Shown here piece by piece: positions 17,091 through 26,520 of a DNA stretch of 64,000 nt (its first letter is position 1; the number at the start of each line of letters is the position of its first letter). The notes under the pieces are model-generated. The model was not told the origin of the DNA and searched no databases. It worked only from the letters and a program-made list of their open reading frames with translations. This DNA is from Symbiodinium natans (lineage: Eukaryota; Sar; Dinophyceae; Suessiales; Symbiodiniaceae): positions 517,001-581,000 of the forward strand of contig CAJNDS010002368.1 of assembly GCA_905221605.1 (NCBI GenBank). Direction: 5' to 3'. The position numbers were made by a program, and so were the translations under genes.

Positions 17091-17486
17091 AAACACAAAT
17101 AAAATATACATTTTTATAATAAAACCAACATTATTATAAATTTGTTTAAGAGTAATAATATAATAATATAACATAAATATCCTTATGCCAGAAGTCTAAA
17201 AAAAAAACATATTTTTTCCAGATTATTTAGAGAAAAATGAATAAACATAATATTTCGTCATAAAACCAGATAATTTTTCAAAAATTTAGGAAAATTTATT
17301 TTTCAAAATTTAATTTCAAAATATTATATTTTTAAAATATCAAAATTTTTACGGTTTTTAGGCATAAATATTATACTTATTCATTTTAGGTCAAAAATGT
17401 TCGGCATTTATCCGGCATTGTGCCAGATAATATATTATTATGTTAAAAAGGTCTTAAAGAAATAATAACATATATTAGTAATAAAA
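17091..17486. other. AT-rich non-coding stretch with short repeats
   Basis: About 400 bp without a reading frame. It contains long A and T runs, near-palindromic AAAATTT-type segments around 17,270-17,350, and the paired phrases cggcatttatccggcattgt and tgccagat near 17,400-17,430. A replication origin or a control region is possible. The right end carries the promoter-like box of the next gene. Confidence 0.35.
17443..17463 (+). promoter_or_regulatory. TTAAAGAAAT-class promoter-like box
   Basis: TTAAAAAGGTCTTAAAGAAA plus T, 23 bp before ATG 17,487. It is used here as the reference copy of the element. Confidence 0.5.
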
Positions 17487-17738
17487 ATGGAAATTGTTAA
17501 TAAATATTATGATGAATTAAATAAGTTATTGAGAGGCAACGGCGAGAAATTAGCGGATATATTAGTAAAGAGAGCTCAACACAAACATTTATTAGAAAAA
17601 TATAATAATACATTAAATGAAAATGATAAAAATATTATTGATAATCATATGAATGAAATTGAAGATGAATTTAATAAAATTAATAATGATATTGAGAATG
17701 TAAAAAATCTTATTAATGATTTAGAAGAGTTTTTTTAA
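17487..17738 (+). CDS. Coiled-coil N-terminal part of a frameshifted gene
   Basis: Eighty-three codons of charged, helical, Asn-rich sequence (EDEFNKINNDIENVKNLIND). It ends GAG TTT TTT TAA in a run of seven T. With six T the frame would pass directly through AATATTGAACATGAC into the next reading frame (17,761-18,204), giving one protein of about 240 residues. I therefore read the two as one gene with a one-base insertion or a sequencing error. Confidence 0.6.
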   Translation: MEIVNKYYDELNKLLRGNGEKLADILVKRAQHKHLLEKYNNTLNENDKNIIDNHMNEIEDEFNKINNDIENVKNLINDLEEFF

Positions 17739-17760
17739 TATTGAACATGACGACGATAGA

Positions 17761-18204
17761 ATGAAAGCAATATTTCACGGCGATATAAATGATGAAGAAG
17801 ATGAAGACGATGAAGAAGATGAAGAAGAAGATGAAGAAGAAGATATTAATGAAAATATTAAAAATGAATGGAAATTAAAAATGTCAATGATGAAAGCAGA
17901 ACACAAAGAAGAAGAAACACAAAGCGAAACACCAAGCGAAGAATTAAAAAACCCAACAGAATTCAAAAATATGGATCCAGTATTTAAAAATTTCATTAAT
18001 TCTACATATATTGCAACAAACAATAAAAATGACAAAATTAAACCCCGAGAAATTAAAGAAGATTTTAATAAATATATTGAAGAAAATAATTTAATTAATA
18101 ATAAAATCACAACATTTAAAGTAAATGAGCTAATGGAATATTTAGGATTTCAACGAGATAAATCAAATGTAGAAATATACAGATATATTAAAAAATTACC
18201 ATAA
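17761..18204 (+). CDS. Acidic protein with D5-type winged-helix domain
   Basis: A 147-codon frame, probably the C-terminal part of the gene starting at 17,487. Residues 8-35 are almost only Asp and Glu. The last 85 residues (FKNFINSTYIATNN, KPREIKEDFNKYIEENN, FKVNELMEYLGF, VEIYRYIKKLP) follow the pattern of the small winged-helix domain found at the end of D5-like primase-helicases and in stand-alone proteins of large DNA viruses, where it is thought to contact DNA. Here it is encoded apart from the helicase. No other gene follows before the viral end. Confidence 0.6.
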   Translation: MKAIFHGDINDEEDEDDEEDEEEDEEEDINENIKNEWKLKMSMMKAEHKEEETQSETPSEELKNPTEFKNMDPVFKNFINSTYIATNNKNDKIKPREIKEDFNKYIEENNLINNKITTFKVNELMEYLGFQRDKSNVEIYRYIKKLP

Positions 18205-18640
18205 AATTTCACGGCAAAATAATATTTTAAATAAGATGACAATATTTATAATTATAAAATGATAAATTTATATTTACAAAATTCAATAAGATTAATAGTT
18301 CAAAATTATAAAATTATTTTTTGGAAAATTTCTTGATATATATACAGAAAAAGTTAATATTTCTCGCCAAAATAATTTTATTCAGTTTATTCAAAAATAT
18401 TTAGGGCAAAATATTAAAATATTCAGGGCAAAATATTTTTTTATTACACTTATTCAAAAAATAATATTCTCGCGTGGAATTTTTTGTTGATACTTATTGA
18501 AAAAATATTTAGGGCAAAATATTAAAATAATTTAGTGAAAAATAATTTGAGTACACTTATTGAAAAATAAAATTATTCGGGCGAAATCAAAAAATGGACA
18601 AGGTGAAAAACTTTTTTTACTAATTTTTTGATAATAAAGG
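18205..18640. repeat. AT-rich right end of the viral element with diverged direct repeats
   Basis: No reading frame. The segment AAATATTTAGGGCAAAATAT occurs at about 18,395-18,420 and again near 18,508-18,530, with a shorter version at 18,421-18,440. Phrases of the type ACTTATT(C/G)AAAAA recur four times between 18,375 and 18,575. This looks like the subterminal repeat region of the element. A terminal inverted repeat cannot be tested because the left end is outside the window. The repeat core contains TTTAGGG, the same 7-mer as the host telomere-like repeat. Confidence 0.55.
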
Positions 18641-18670
18641 TATACCTAAACCCTAAGAGCCCTAAACACC
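18641..18670. other. Junction between viral element and host DNA
   Basis: AT-rich sequence ends at ...gataataaaggtatac and continues as ctaaaccctaagagccctaa. Codon use, base composition and repeat content change within about 20 bp, so the boundary can be placed near 18,640. No target duplication can be assessed from one side. Confidence 0.6.
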
Positions 18671-18768
18671 CTAGAGCCTTGAAAGCCCCAAAGCCCTACT
18701 CACCCTGCGTCGCACCACCGAGCGGCCGTAGCCACCGTAGCCGCCCTTGCCACCTCCGTAGCCGCCAT
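18671..18768 (-). CDS. RRM/Gly-rich gene: last visible exon (Gly-Tyr-rich)
   Basis: The minus strand has a textbook acceptor (a C/T-rich tract ending ctgcttcgtctgccag) at 18,769. It is followed by codons for GGYGGGKGGYGGYGRS, the RGG/GYGG style tail of RNA-binding proteins. The frame can run to TAG at 18,671-18,673 (VSRALGLSRL end). Alternatively it can be cut at a perfect donor, CAGG|GTGAGT, at 18,703. In the second case the next exon would lie where the virus now begins, about 30-60 bp away. Both readings are open. Confidence 0.6.
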
Positions 18769-19140
18769 CTGGCAGACGAAGCAGAGCTGAGGGGAGGGAG
18801 AGGGGGTTTAGGGTTTAGGGTTTAGGGTTTAGGGTTTAGGGTTTAGGGTTTAGGGTTTGGGGCTTAGGGTTGAGGGGTCTATAGGGTTGAGGGTGGCTTA
18901 GGGAGGGCTAAGGGGCTTAGGCTCTCCTCTCCCCATTGCCTCTCATCTTCTCTTCTCCTCATCCTTGCTACCTCCTCCTCTCCTTTCAGGTGAGCGGCAG
19001 ATCCCCAGCGCGCTTTTTCAGATTGCCGTGCGGCCAGTCTTCACCTTTGGAAGCAGGGTTTCGGGGTTTGGGGTTTAGGGTTTAGGGTTTAAGGTTCGCA
19101 GATTCTTGAGAGCATGCCGAAGGCGCAGATTGGAATCAGC

Positions 19141-19728
19141 TCACTCGCGCTTCAGATTCTTGCTGATGGCTGCTGCGATTTCTTCGGCAGTCTGGCTACG
19201 ACAGTCCAGACATTTCATTTTCACACCATCACTCTTAGGGCCAATGGCAATGGCGATGATGGCAGGTCCATTTCCTGATGGGTCTCTGGAATTTCGTCCG
19301 GTGCCCCATGCAGGAATTGGCGGATAGATGTTTTCGACCCTGAGGGGCCAGACACAGACCTTGTTCTCATAGGCAAAGTCCAGCTCGAAATATGTGTTGT
19401 GGGGTCTACCATCGAACGCTGCATAGTTGCTGGTGCACACAGCCAGCAGAACGCCTTCTTCCTCCTTGATCTTGCTCAACCGCTTCTCTATCATCTCCCC
19501 ATCGTCAGCTGCATCCCTAATGAGCACATCACAGCCTTGCTCCTTTAAGATCTCGTACACCTCTCGCATCTGTGCTTCATACTCACTCCCCAAGTCCAGT
19601 GAGAACATGGCACAGGAAAAGCGCGATGTAGGCGCTGGAGCTGGAGTCGCTGGAGCGGATGGAGGACTTGTTGAAGGCACCACGGCATCCGAGCCCTTTG
19701 TCTCGGAAGCCGAGGCGCCACATCCCAT
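19141..19728 (-). CDS. Probably lipid-anchored TIR-domain protein, intronless
   Basis: A 195-residue protein. It starts MGCGAS, a strong N-myristoylation plus palmitoylation signal, so membrane attachment is likely. Residues 12-35 are a Pro/Ala/Ser linker. A TIR-like domain follows: the first strand and helix at 38-62 (SLDLGSEYEAQMREVYEILK), a DVLIRDA strand near 67-73, the VLLAVCTSNYAAF segment at 93-105, and YFELDFAYENK with E115 in the place of the catalytic Glu of NAD-cleaving TIR domains. VCVWPLRVENIYPP follows. TIR domains act in signalling or cleave NAD+. It is a single uninterrupted frame lying between two exons of the RRM gene on the same strand, so it is either nested in an intron or a separate inserted (retro)gene. 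Assignment to TIR is from motif pattern only. Confidence 0.65.
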   Translation of the reverse strand: MGCGASASETKGSDAVVPSTSPPSAPATPAPAPTSRFSCAMFSLDLGSEYEAQMREVYEILKEQGCDVLIRDAADDGEMIEKRLSKIKEEEGVLLAVCTSNYAAFDGRPHNTYFELDFAYENKVCVWPLRVENIYPPIPAWGTGRNSRDPSGNGPAIIAIAIGPKSDGVKMKCLDCRSQTAEEIAAAISKNLKRE

Positions 19729-19809
19729 GGTGCCAAGTGCTCGGCCACTTCGGAGCCGAGATTGGACTTTCGAGCGTGGGGTGTTGAGTGTACTTGCTGT
19801 GGGTTAACA

Positions 19810-19904
19810 CTAGTAGGGAATGAGGGAACGAGGTACCCCATAGAATACCTTGAGGGGTATATCTAGGGGGATATAGGGTACCTCATTCCCTCATTCCCTA
19901 CTAG
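19810..19904. mobile_element. MITE-like inverted repeat
   Basis: Two 29-bp arms (19,810-19,838 and 19,876-19,904) are inverted copies with one mismatch, starting CTAGTAGGGAATGAGGGAA. The 37-bp loop contains a second small hairpin (ataccttgaggggtat). No coding capacity. It lies directly upstream of the TIR gene. Confidence 0.6.
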
Positions 19905-20223
19905 CAGTAAGTGTAAGTGCAAGGTTGGGGAATTGGGGTTTGGAGTCGGGAGTTTGGGGTTTTAAGCTTCCGCCTGCTTTGGCAGCTCCCTGGTTGAGAG
20001 GGCTTGTGGGATGTTGTTTAGGGATTAGGGGGGTGGTAGCGCTTTAGGGTGTTCAGGGCTTTTCGGCCTGGCAGAGCTTTAAAGGGGGGCTTTCGGGTTT
20101 AGGGCCTAGGGCTTTCCGGGGGCTTTTCGGGTGTTTAGGGCTCTGAAGGCCTAGCGCTGCGGAATGAAGGGTCCCTGAACCCTGAACCCCAGGGGCTTAG
20201 GGTTTAGGGTTCAGTTTGTTTTA

Positions 20224-20292
20224 AAACCCTAAACCCTAAACCCTAAGCCCTAAACCCTAAGCCCTAAGCCCTAAACCCTAAACCTTAAAGCC
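20224..20292 (-). repeat. Telomere-like tract (CCCTAAA)n
   Basis: About nine CCCTAAA or CCCTAAG units on the plus strand; one of dozens of such interstitial tracts from here to the window end. Confidence 0.8.
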
Positions 20293-20755
20293 TAAACCCT
20301 AAACATCAGGCTTCGCAGCCCGGGCCACCCTAAATCCGGCTCAAGGCTCGCCGCTTTTCAGGCTTCAGGTCTTGAGGTTTCGTGTTGAAGGCCTCGTTTC
20401 AGGGTGCAGGCCTGAGGTGGTTTAAGGTTTAGGGTTGAGGGTTTAGGGTTTCGGGTTGAGGGTTCAGGCCTGAGGGGTTGAGAAGGAAGATTTGGGGTGG
20501 TCTACGCTGATCATCCTGATAGCTCTTTCGGAACCTGTTGCGGTCTCGGGCTCAAGGTTTCAGGGCGAAGTACCCGAGGCCCGAAACCCGAAACCCTAGG
20601 GTCTAGGGTCAAAAGGGTTTAGGGTTTCGGGTTTAGAGTTCAGGGTCTATAGGGTTTAGGGTTTAGGGTTTAGGGGTTTAGGGTTTAGAGCTTAGAGTTC
20701 AGGGTCTAGGGTCTATAGGGTTTAGGCTCGAAAGGGGTCTAGGGGCAAAGGCCTC

Positions 20756-20815
20756 CTCCGTAGCCGCCCATCATGCCCATGCCCATGCCCATGCCGCCGC
20801 CGTACTTTCCTCCGC
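20756..20815 (-). CDS. RRM/Gly-rich gene: exon with GMGM repeat
   Basis: The minus strand after ccctgagccag reads GGKYGGGMGMGMGMMGGYG, low-complexity glycine-rich sequence typical of the tail of RNA-binding proteins. The acceptor is AG|G. A GA donor (TACGGAG|GAGGCC) would join in phase with the exon at 18,768, whose first bases AT complete a GAT codon. Assignment to the same gene as the RRM rests on strand, order and phase. Confidence 0.5.
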
Positions 20816-21419
20816 CTGGCTCAGGGGGAGCTTTCGGAAACCCTAAACACCCCGAGGGCTAAACCCTCAACCCTAAACCCTAAACCCTAAACCCTAAACC
20901 CTAAACACCCAGAGGGCTCATGTTGGGTCGAACTGAAACACTGAAACAAAGGGAGCAGGGACTATTTTCGTCCGTTAAGAGCATATCCAATCCTAGGTTC
21001 TTTCTTGGTAGGAGCGTGTCTCTGCTGGCCTCAAGTGTAGGGTTTGATGTTTAGTGTTTAGTGTTGAGTGTTGAGTGTTGAGTTTGGAGTGTTGAGTGTT
21101 TAGTGTTTGCAAGAGGTTAGGGCTTATAAAGTACATAAGTTTTACTATAGCTTGGTATATATGCCAATGCAAGTGGCTGATTACAGGCTCCTCCACTGAG
21201 CACTAGAAAGATGTTGGGCTCTTGGCTTGGTGGTGGTGCTTGAGGGTTTAGGGTTTAGGGTTTAGGTTCGAAGCCTTCGGATCAAACAAATAATGACGCA
21301 CAGAGTGAGAGAGAGAGAGAGAGGTCGAGCAGCCTGCGCGCACGACACGTACGCAATTCGAAAAGACGGAGCCGAAATACCCCTAAACCCTAAACCCTAA
21401 ACCCCAAACCCTAAACCCT

Positions 21420-23300
21420 AAACCCTCCAACTGAAGCTAAAAACAAGATCAACAACTAAGAGCATGACCTGCACTTCTTCACGGGCTTTGGCTAGAAATT
21501 GAGAGTAAGTTCCAAGCTGACGCTTAGGTCCCATTGAGACTCTGCTCATACCCAGAGGGCCTCTCCTTATACGGGGCTACCATACTCCTGCAGCCTCAAA
21601 GGCCCTACCTCATACCCTTGGCACAAGCAGAATCCAAGGGTTTACATGGGTTTGGGGCTTTAGAGAGTAGGGCTTAGGGGGAGTTTTCGGGTTCAGGGAG
21701 GGTGGCTCAGGGGAGTTTAGCGTTCCCTACAGCAGATGACTCAAAGAGCCGCACTCCATTCTTGTACCTAACTCCCTTAAAAAATTGGACCCCTTACATA
21801 CCCCGCATATACCCCTATACAACCCAACACACCCAGACTCCAGAACCCTGTAGAGGAGGTAAGTATATCTCTTTTAGACTGACTGTGTAAGTGAATTGAG
21901 GGGCTTAGGGTTCAGGAGGGTTTTTTCTTACGATTGCTTGAAGATTTCAGGGGAGATATGAATAGGGTTGTTGTTTAGACTTAGAGTTACTCTACTTAAA
22001 GCGCAACTTAGAAGTACCCATGACCCCTCAAGTATGCTTGAAGCCAGGGGGTATGCATGTAAAGGGGGACACCGAGGGGGTTATATAAGGGGTACACGAG
22101 GGACCTACCGGGTTCAGGCTTTAGGGTATACTTGAAGGTTCACAGGTAGTTACAACCACCCCCCAGCAAGGTATGCAAACTAGCATTAGACTTCCCACCC
22201 CAGCTATGGCTATAAACCTCCAGGTAGGCCTGAAAACCTTTTACAACCCCTTCTTACCTCTTCAAAGACCCTTTTCTAAACTCATGGCCCAGCCTTTTCC
22301 AAACCCGCCGCCTCCCTTGGACGGCGGAACACCTCGCATCGGACATGGTTGGGGCTAAGAGAAGTGCGCAGGTTTTTTGGGCTCAGGTTCTACCTGTGAC
22401 TCCAAGGTCCCACAGATTTGCAGGTTAACGCCCAAATCAAGGGCATAACCCCCCTAATTCGACCCCGAAGGCCCTCCGCTGGCAACAACATACTTCGAGT
22501 GATCCCCAGCCTCCTAGCAGATGACATACAGGCCAGTCTTGTGCCTAAGAAGCCTATGAAGCCCGTAGAACCCTCAGGGTTCAGGGTTTAGGGTGGGCTT
22601 AGGGTTTAGAGTTTAGGGTTTGGGGCTGAGACCGCGAGATTCTTCTCCACATCTCAAAGTCTCAAAGCGTCACTGATTCTTCAACTTCTGACTTGCCTCG
22701 TGATTTTTCACACAGCAGGGTGCAGTAAGCTCCCATATTTCGACATGGCCCCTTATAAGGGTCACCCCCTTAATTCCTTGTCCAAAACCTCCATGTGGCG
22801 ACCAAAAAAACTTCAGGCCATATTCAGATCAAAATCTCTTTGACCACATCGGATTCCTTGTTGTTCCGGGTGAGGTTCGCCACCGCGCCGTGGCATCTCG
22901 ACTCCGCTTGGTTCACGAATCAAGATATAACGGCTGTGGTCGAGCCGCGGGCCGTGGCTTATTTACTTTGCAAACGTGCCACCCCACTCCGGCGACCGCC
23001 CCCCCTTCCGTTGCCACTTGCCCCACCCTTCCGACGTGGGCATTTCCAAAAATAGGGGGGGGGGGGGTTACCCTTGATATACCCCAAAAATAGTATAACT
23101 CTTCTTATAGGAACCCCCAATATAGTATAACTCTTTTTCTAGGAACCCCCCAGAAGGGTAGCCCCTCTTTTCGGAAACTCCACTTCTTGTCCTTCCCAGC
23201 ACACAGCCACAGTCCAGCCCCTCACGACCCCCACGACCCCCGGCACAGACGTGGCCCGGTCCTTGGCGCTCAGGACCTCGCCCCATTTCACAGCGTAGAA
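21420..23300. other. Repeat-poor stretch without a supported gene
   Basis: Mostly unique sequence with a few short TTTAGGG pieces (22,575-22,625). Reading frames of 60-85 codons exist on both strands but show no recognisable domain and no clean splice borders. Palindromic phrases (aggggtataca-type, 22,000-22,120) and AATATAGTATAACTCTT doublets (23,080-23,140) suggest old small transposons. A run of 13 G lies at 23,055-23,067. Confidence 0.3.
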
Positions 23301-23530
23301 AGGAGGCTTTAGGGTTAGGGTTTAGGGTTCAGGGTTCAGGTTTCAGGGTTTACTGCTTGACTCAAAGACTTTCCCTGATTCCTTGATGCGTGGCCACAGG
23401 AAGTCTCAGCTTGGTGGGATCCCAAAGCAAAGCTTTGGTCAGGCTTTGGTCCTTACAACCCCCCTAGGCCCTGAACCTCGGCAAATTCTTGGGGGCGCTA
23501 GTTTTTTCGAAGTCCTCTTCCGAATCTTTT

Positions 23531-23627
23531 GGGTTTAGGGTTTAGGGTTTAGGGTTTAGGGTTTAGGGTTTAGGGTTTAGGGTTTAGGGTTTAGGGTTTA
23601 GGGTTTAGGGTTTAGGGTTTAGGGTTG
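23531..23627 (+). repeat. Telomere-like tract (TTTAGGG)n
   Basis: About 14 almost perfect TTTAGGG units in a row, one of the longest in the window. Confidence 0.9.
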
Positions 23628-23888
23628 GGTCTCTTGAAGTTTCGGGTCCAGGGTTCAGGCTTCGAGTGCCAGCAAAGGACGAGTGTTGGCAGCTTAGGTG
23701 GTAAGAAGAGGGCTTGACGTGGGCTTTTCAGAAGAGGGGGTTTAGGGTTTTAGGGTTCAGGGTAAGAGGGCTTAGGGTTTCGGGTTTAGGGTTTTAGGGT
23801 TTAGGGTAAGAGGGCTTAGGGTTTGGGGTTTAGGGTTTGGGGGCTTGGGGAATAGGCCTCCTAAACCCTAAGCAAGAGATCGGAGGGA

Positions 23889-23972
23889 GGGTTTAGGGTT
23901 TAGGGTTTAGGGTTTAGGGTTTAGGGTTTAGGGTTTAGGGTTTAGGGTTTAGGGTTTAGGGTATAGGGTATA
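23889..23972 (+). repeat. Telomere-like tract (TTTAGGG)n with TATAGGG variants at the end
   Basis: About ten TTTAGGG units followed by three TATAGGG units, showing local spread of a variant. Confidence 0.85.
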
Positions 23973-24272
23973 GGGTATAGGTTTTAGGGTTTAGGGTTTG
24001 GGGCTTAAGGTTTAGGGCTTAGGGCTTCGGGTTTAGGGTTTAGGGTTTAGGGACAGGAGGTGGAAGGCTCGCAACTGGGAGGAAGTAGGGCTTAGGGTTG
24101 AGGGTACCCAAAACCCCAAATGCCCAACACCCTAAGACCCCAAGACCCTACAACGCAATAACCCTAAAACCCGGAAACCCAAAACCCTCAAACCTAAGCC
24201 CTAAACCCTAAACCCTAAACCCTAAACACTAAACACTAAAACCTAAACCTGCTGTGCTCAAGCTGTGCTGGC

Positions 24273-24294
24273 CTTTGCTGCCCTCCTTCGTAGC
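24273..24294 (-). CDS. RRM/Gly-rich gene: possible micro-exon (GYEGGQQ)
   Basis: After cctgcaag the minus strand encodes GYEGGQQ within 22 bp, followed by a possible GC donor. It lies at the place where a Gly/Gln-rich linker after the RRM is expected. Very short, so the support is weak. Confidence 0.3.
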
Positions 24295-24769
24295 CTTGCA
24301 GGGGTGCACTGCTTCCCTAAACCCTAAACCCTAAACCCCAAACCCTAAACCCTAAACCCTAAAAACTAAAGCCTACAGAGAGTACTTTGTGATGGTGTGA
24401 ACCGTTAGGGATGACTTTGTGATGGTGCTACTTTTCGTCTATATGCCTTTTGGTTCTGAATGGCAGAGTAGGAATTCTAACCCTACACCTAACCCTACAC
24501 CCGAAGCCCCAAGCCCCCACCCCGAAACAGAGCCAAGACCTCGCAGGGTGTTCCGCTTGGGAAGGTTGAGGCTTCAACTCTAAAGGTCAATTCTTGGGGT
24601 TCAGGGCTTATAAGGTTTCGGGTTCAGGGTTTAGGGTTCTTAGGGTTTAGGATTTAAGGTAGGGAGGGAGGGGGGGAGTAGGGTGTAAGGTTTAGGGTCC
24701 TTAGGGTTTAGGCTTTAAGGTGTAGGGAGGGAGGGGGGGAGCGGAGAGCGGGGTGGATTTGACGTGGGT

Positions 24770-24836
24770 TTAGGGTTTAGGGTTTAGGGTTTAGGGTTTA
24801 GGGTTTAGGGTTTAGGGTTTAGGGTTTAGGGTTGAG
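24770..24836 (+). repeat. Telomere-like tract (TTTAGGG)n
   Basis: About nine TTTAGGG units between a G-rich segment and the island encoding the end of the RRM. Confidence 0.85.
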
Positions 24837-24905
24837 GGTTTAGGCCCAAGGTTTCGAGGTCTCTGGGAGGGGCGGAGTGCGCGTTCGTGCGTTGCGTCGC
24901 CGAGC

Positions 24906-24959
24906 GACGCGCTTGCAGTCCACCCACTTGCCCAAGATCTGGTGGTCACCATGCTGCGC
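24906..24959 (-). CDS. RRM gene: exon for the last strands of the RRM
   Basis: The minus strand encodes AQHGDHQILGKWVDCKRVA. The H-x-I-x-G-K-W-V-D-C-K-R-A stretch is the typical end of an RRM (fourth and fifth strands). It follows ctcctgag (AG|G acceptor). The donor is either GT (CGC|GTCGCT) or GC three bases later. This is the sixth recognisable piece of the domain on the same strand. Confidence 0.65.
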
Positions 24960-24981
24960 CTCAGGAGCCCACAGTCGAGTA

Positions 24982-25127
24982 GCCCTAAACCCTAAACCCT
25001 AAACCCTAAACCCTAAACAAAACCCTAAACCCTAAACCCTAAACCCTAAACCCTAAACAAAACCCTAAACCCTAAACCCTAAACAAAACCCTAAACCCTA
25101 AACCCGAAACCCTAAACCCTAAACCCT
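24982..25127 (-). repeat. Telomere-like tract with regular CAAAA interruptions
   Basis: Blocks of two to five CCCTAAA units are separated by CAAAA (CCCTAAACAAAACCCTAAA), giving a higher-order repeat of several copies. Confidence 0.8.
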
Positions 25128-26288
25128 TAGCACAGAAACTCTACAGCTTGATCCCCAACAGCCAAGGGATCAATCTTGAGGGTTTGGCTCCAGGATTTCT
25201 TGGGCTTTGGAGACTGAGATCGTGGGGGCATTTCGGGTCTTGTTTACTCAGAGAAGCCTTAGGTTGACCTACTCAGCTGCGAGGTCTAGGGTTTAGGGTT
25301 TAGGGCTGTAGGGCTAAACCCTAAACCCGACACCCTAAGCCCCGAACCCGTAGAAGTTTTGGGCACCGGGCACAGGGTTGAGGGTCATGACGTTTTGATA
25401 GGGTCCTTAAGGGAGGGGGTTCAAGGGGGGCATGTACCCCCAGGCGTCCCTTATACTCCTCACGCCTAAGGCTCCCAAAGCTTCCCTAAATTTCCCTAGA
25501 CACCTACTACCCCCCCTGAACCCCCCTGGAACCCCAGAGCCTAAACCCTAAACACTAAACCCTGATAAACCCTGAACCCTAAACCCCCCATGAACCCGCC
25601 TCCCTTAAGAGCCCTGTGGTGTGTAGGGTTCCGGAGAATAGGGTGGAGGGCTCCAAGCCCGGGATTTGGGGTTTAGGGTTTAGGGTTTTTAAGGTTTAGG
25701 AAGGGTACCCTCCGAGAGGTACTCCTATAATCACAAAGAAGTTGAACCTTAAGACCATACCTCCAGGGCTTTTGGCCTTGGGTTGCCTCCTCTAACCTAG
25801 GTGTTTCGGGCACACAAGAGGGTGCAGGGTTCAGGAATTCCGAGCGAAGCCGCTTCCAAACCCTCCCCCCCAAGAACAAGCCTAAGCCCCTTGACCTTAC
25901 GCAACCACACCGAATGCGCCGGCACCCACCAACGCTTCAGAACAGAAAAGAAACTGAAACCCTCAAAGGACCATATTAAGGCACCATGTAACTTCCCCTA
26001 GAAACCCTGATCCCTAAGCCCTAAACCCTAAACCATATCCCAAGGACTTACACCTGGTAACCAAAAAAACAACTGCTTCACTATCCCAAGGCCCATACCT
26101 GGTAACCAAAAAAAAACCGGTTAAACTGCTTCACCCCTACACCCTAAACCCCCAACCCTCAACCCCAAACCCTAAGCCTTAAACCCTAAACCCCCAAACC
26201 CTAAACCCCTAAATCCTAAACCCCAAACCCTGAACCCTGAACCCTAAACCCCTGAACTCCTAAACCCAAAACCCTAAACCCTAAACTG

Positions 26289-26330
26289 CTTCTGGTGGAC
26301 CATGACCAACTCCACGGAGTCCTCGCTCTC
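26289..26330 (-). CDS. RRM gene: exon for the helix before the last strand
   Basis: The minus strand, after cacctcaag (AG|G), encodes ESEDSVELVMVHQK. This fits the second helix of an RRM, between RNP1 (27.2 kb) and the HQILGKWVDCKR end (24.9 kb). The right border towards the 24.9-kb exon is not exactly placed. Confidence 0.55.
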
Positions 26331-26349
26331 CTTGAGGTGGGTCGGGTTT

Positions 26350-26520
26350 AGGGTTTAGGGTTTAGGGTTTAGGGTTTAGGGGGTTTAGGGGGTTTAGGGG
26401 GTTTAGGGGGTTTAGGGTTTAGGGTTTGGGGGTTGGGGTTCGGGGTTTAGGAGTTTAGGGGTTTAGGGGTTTAGGGGTTTAGGGGTTCGGGGCTTAAGGG
26501 GTTTAAGGGTTCTCTTTTAA
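26350..26520 (+). repeat. Telomere-like tract with expanded G variants
   Basis: TTTAGGG units pass into TTTAGGGG, TTTAGGGGG and TTAGGGG variants; a run of 17 G follows at 26,550-26,566. Confidence 0.75.
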
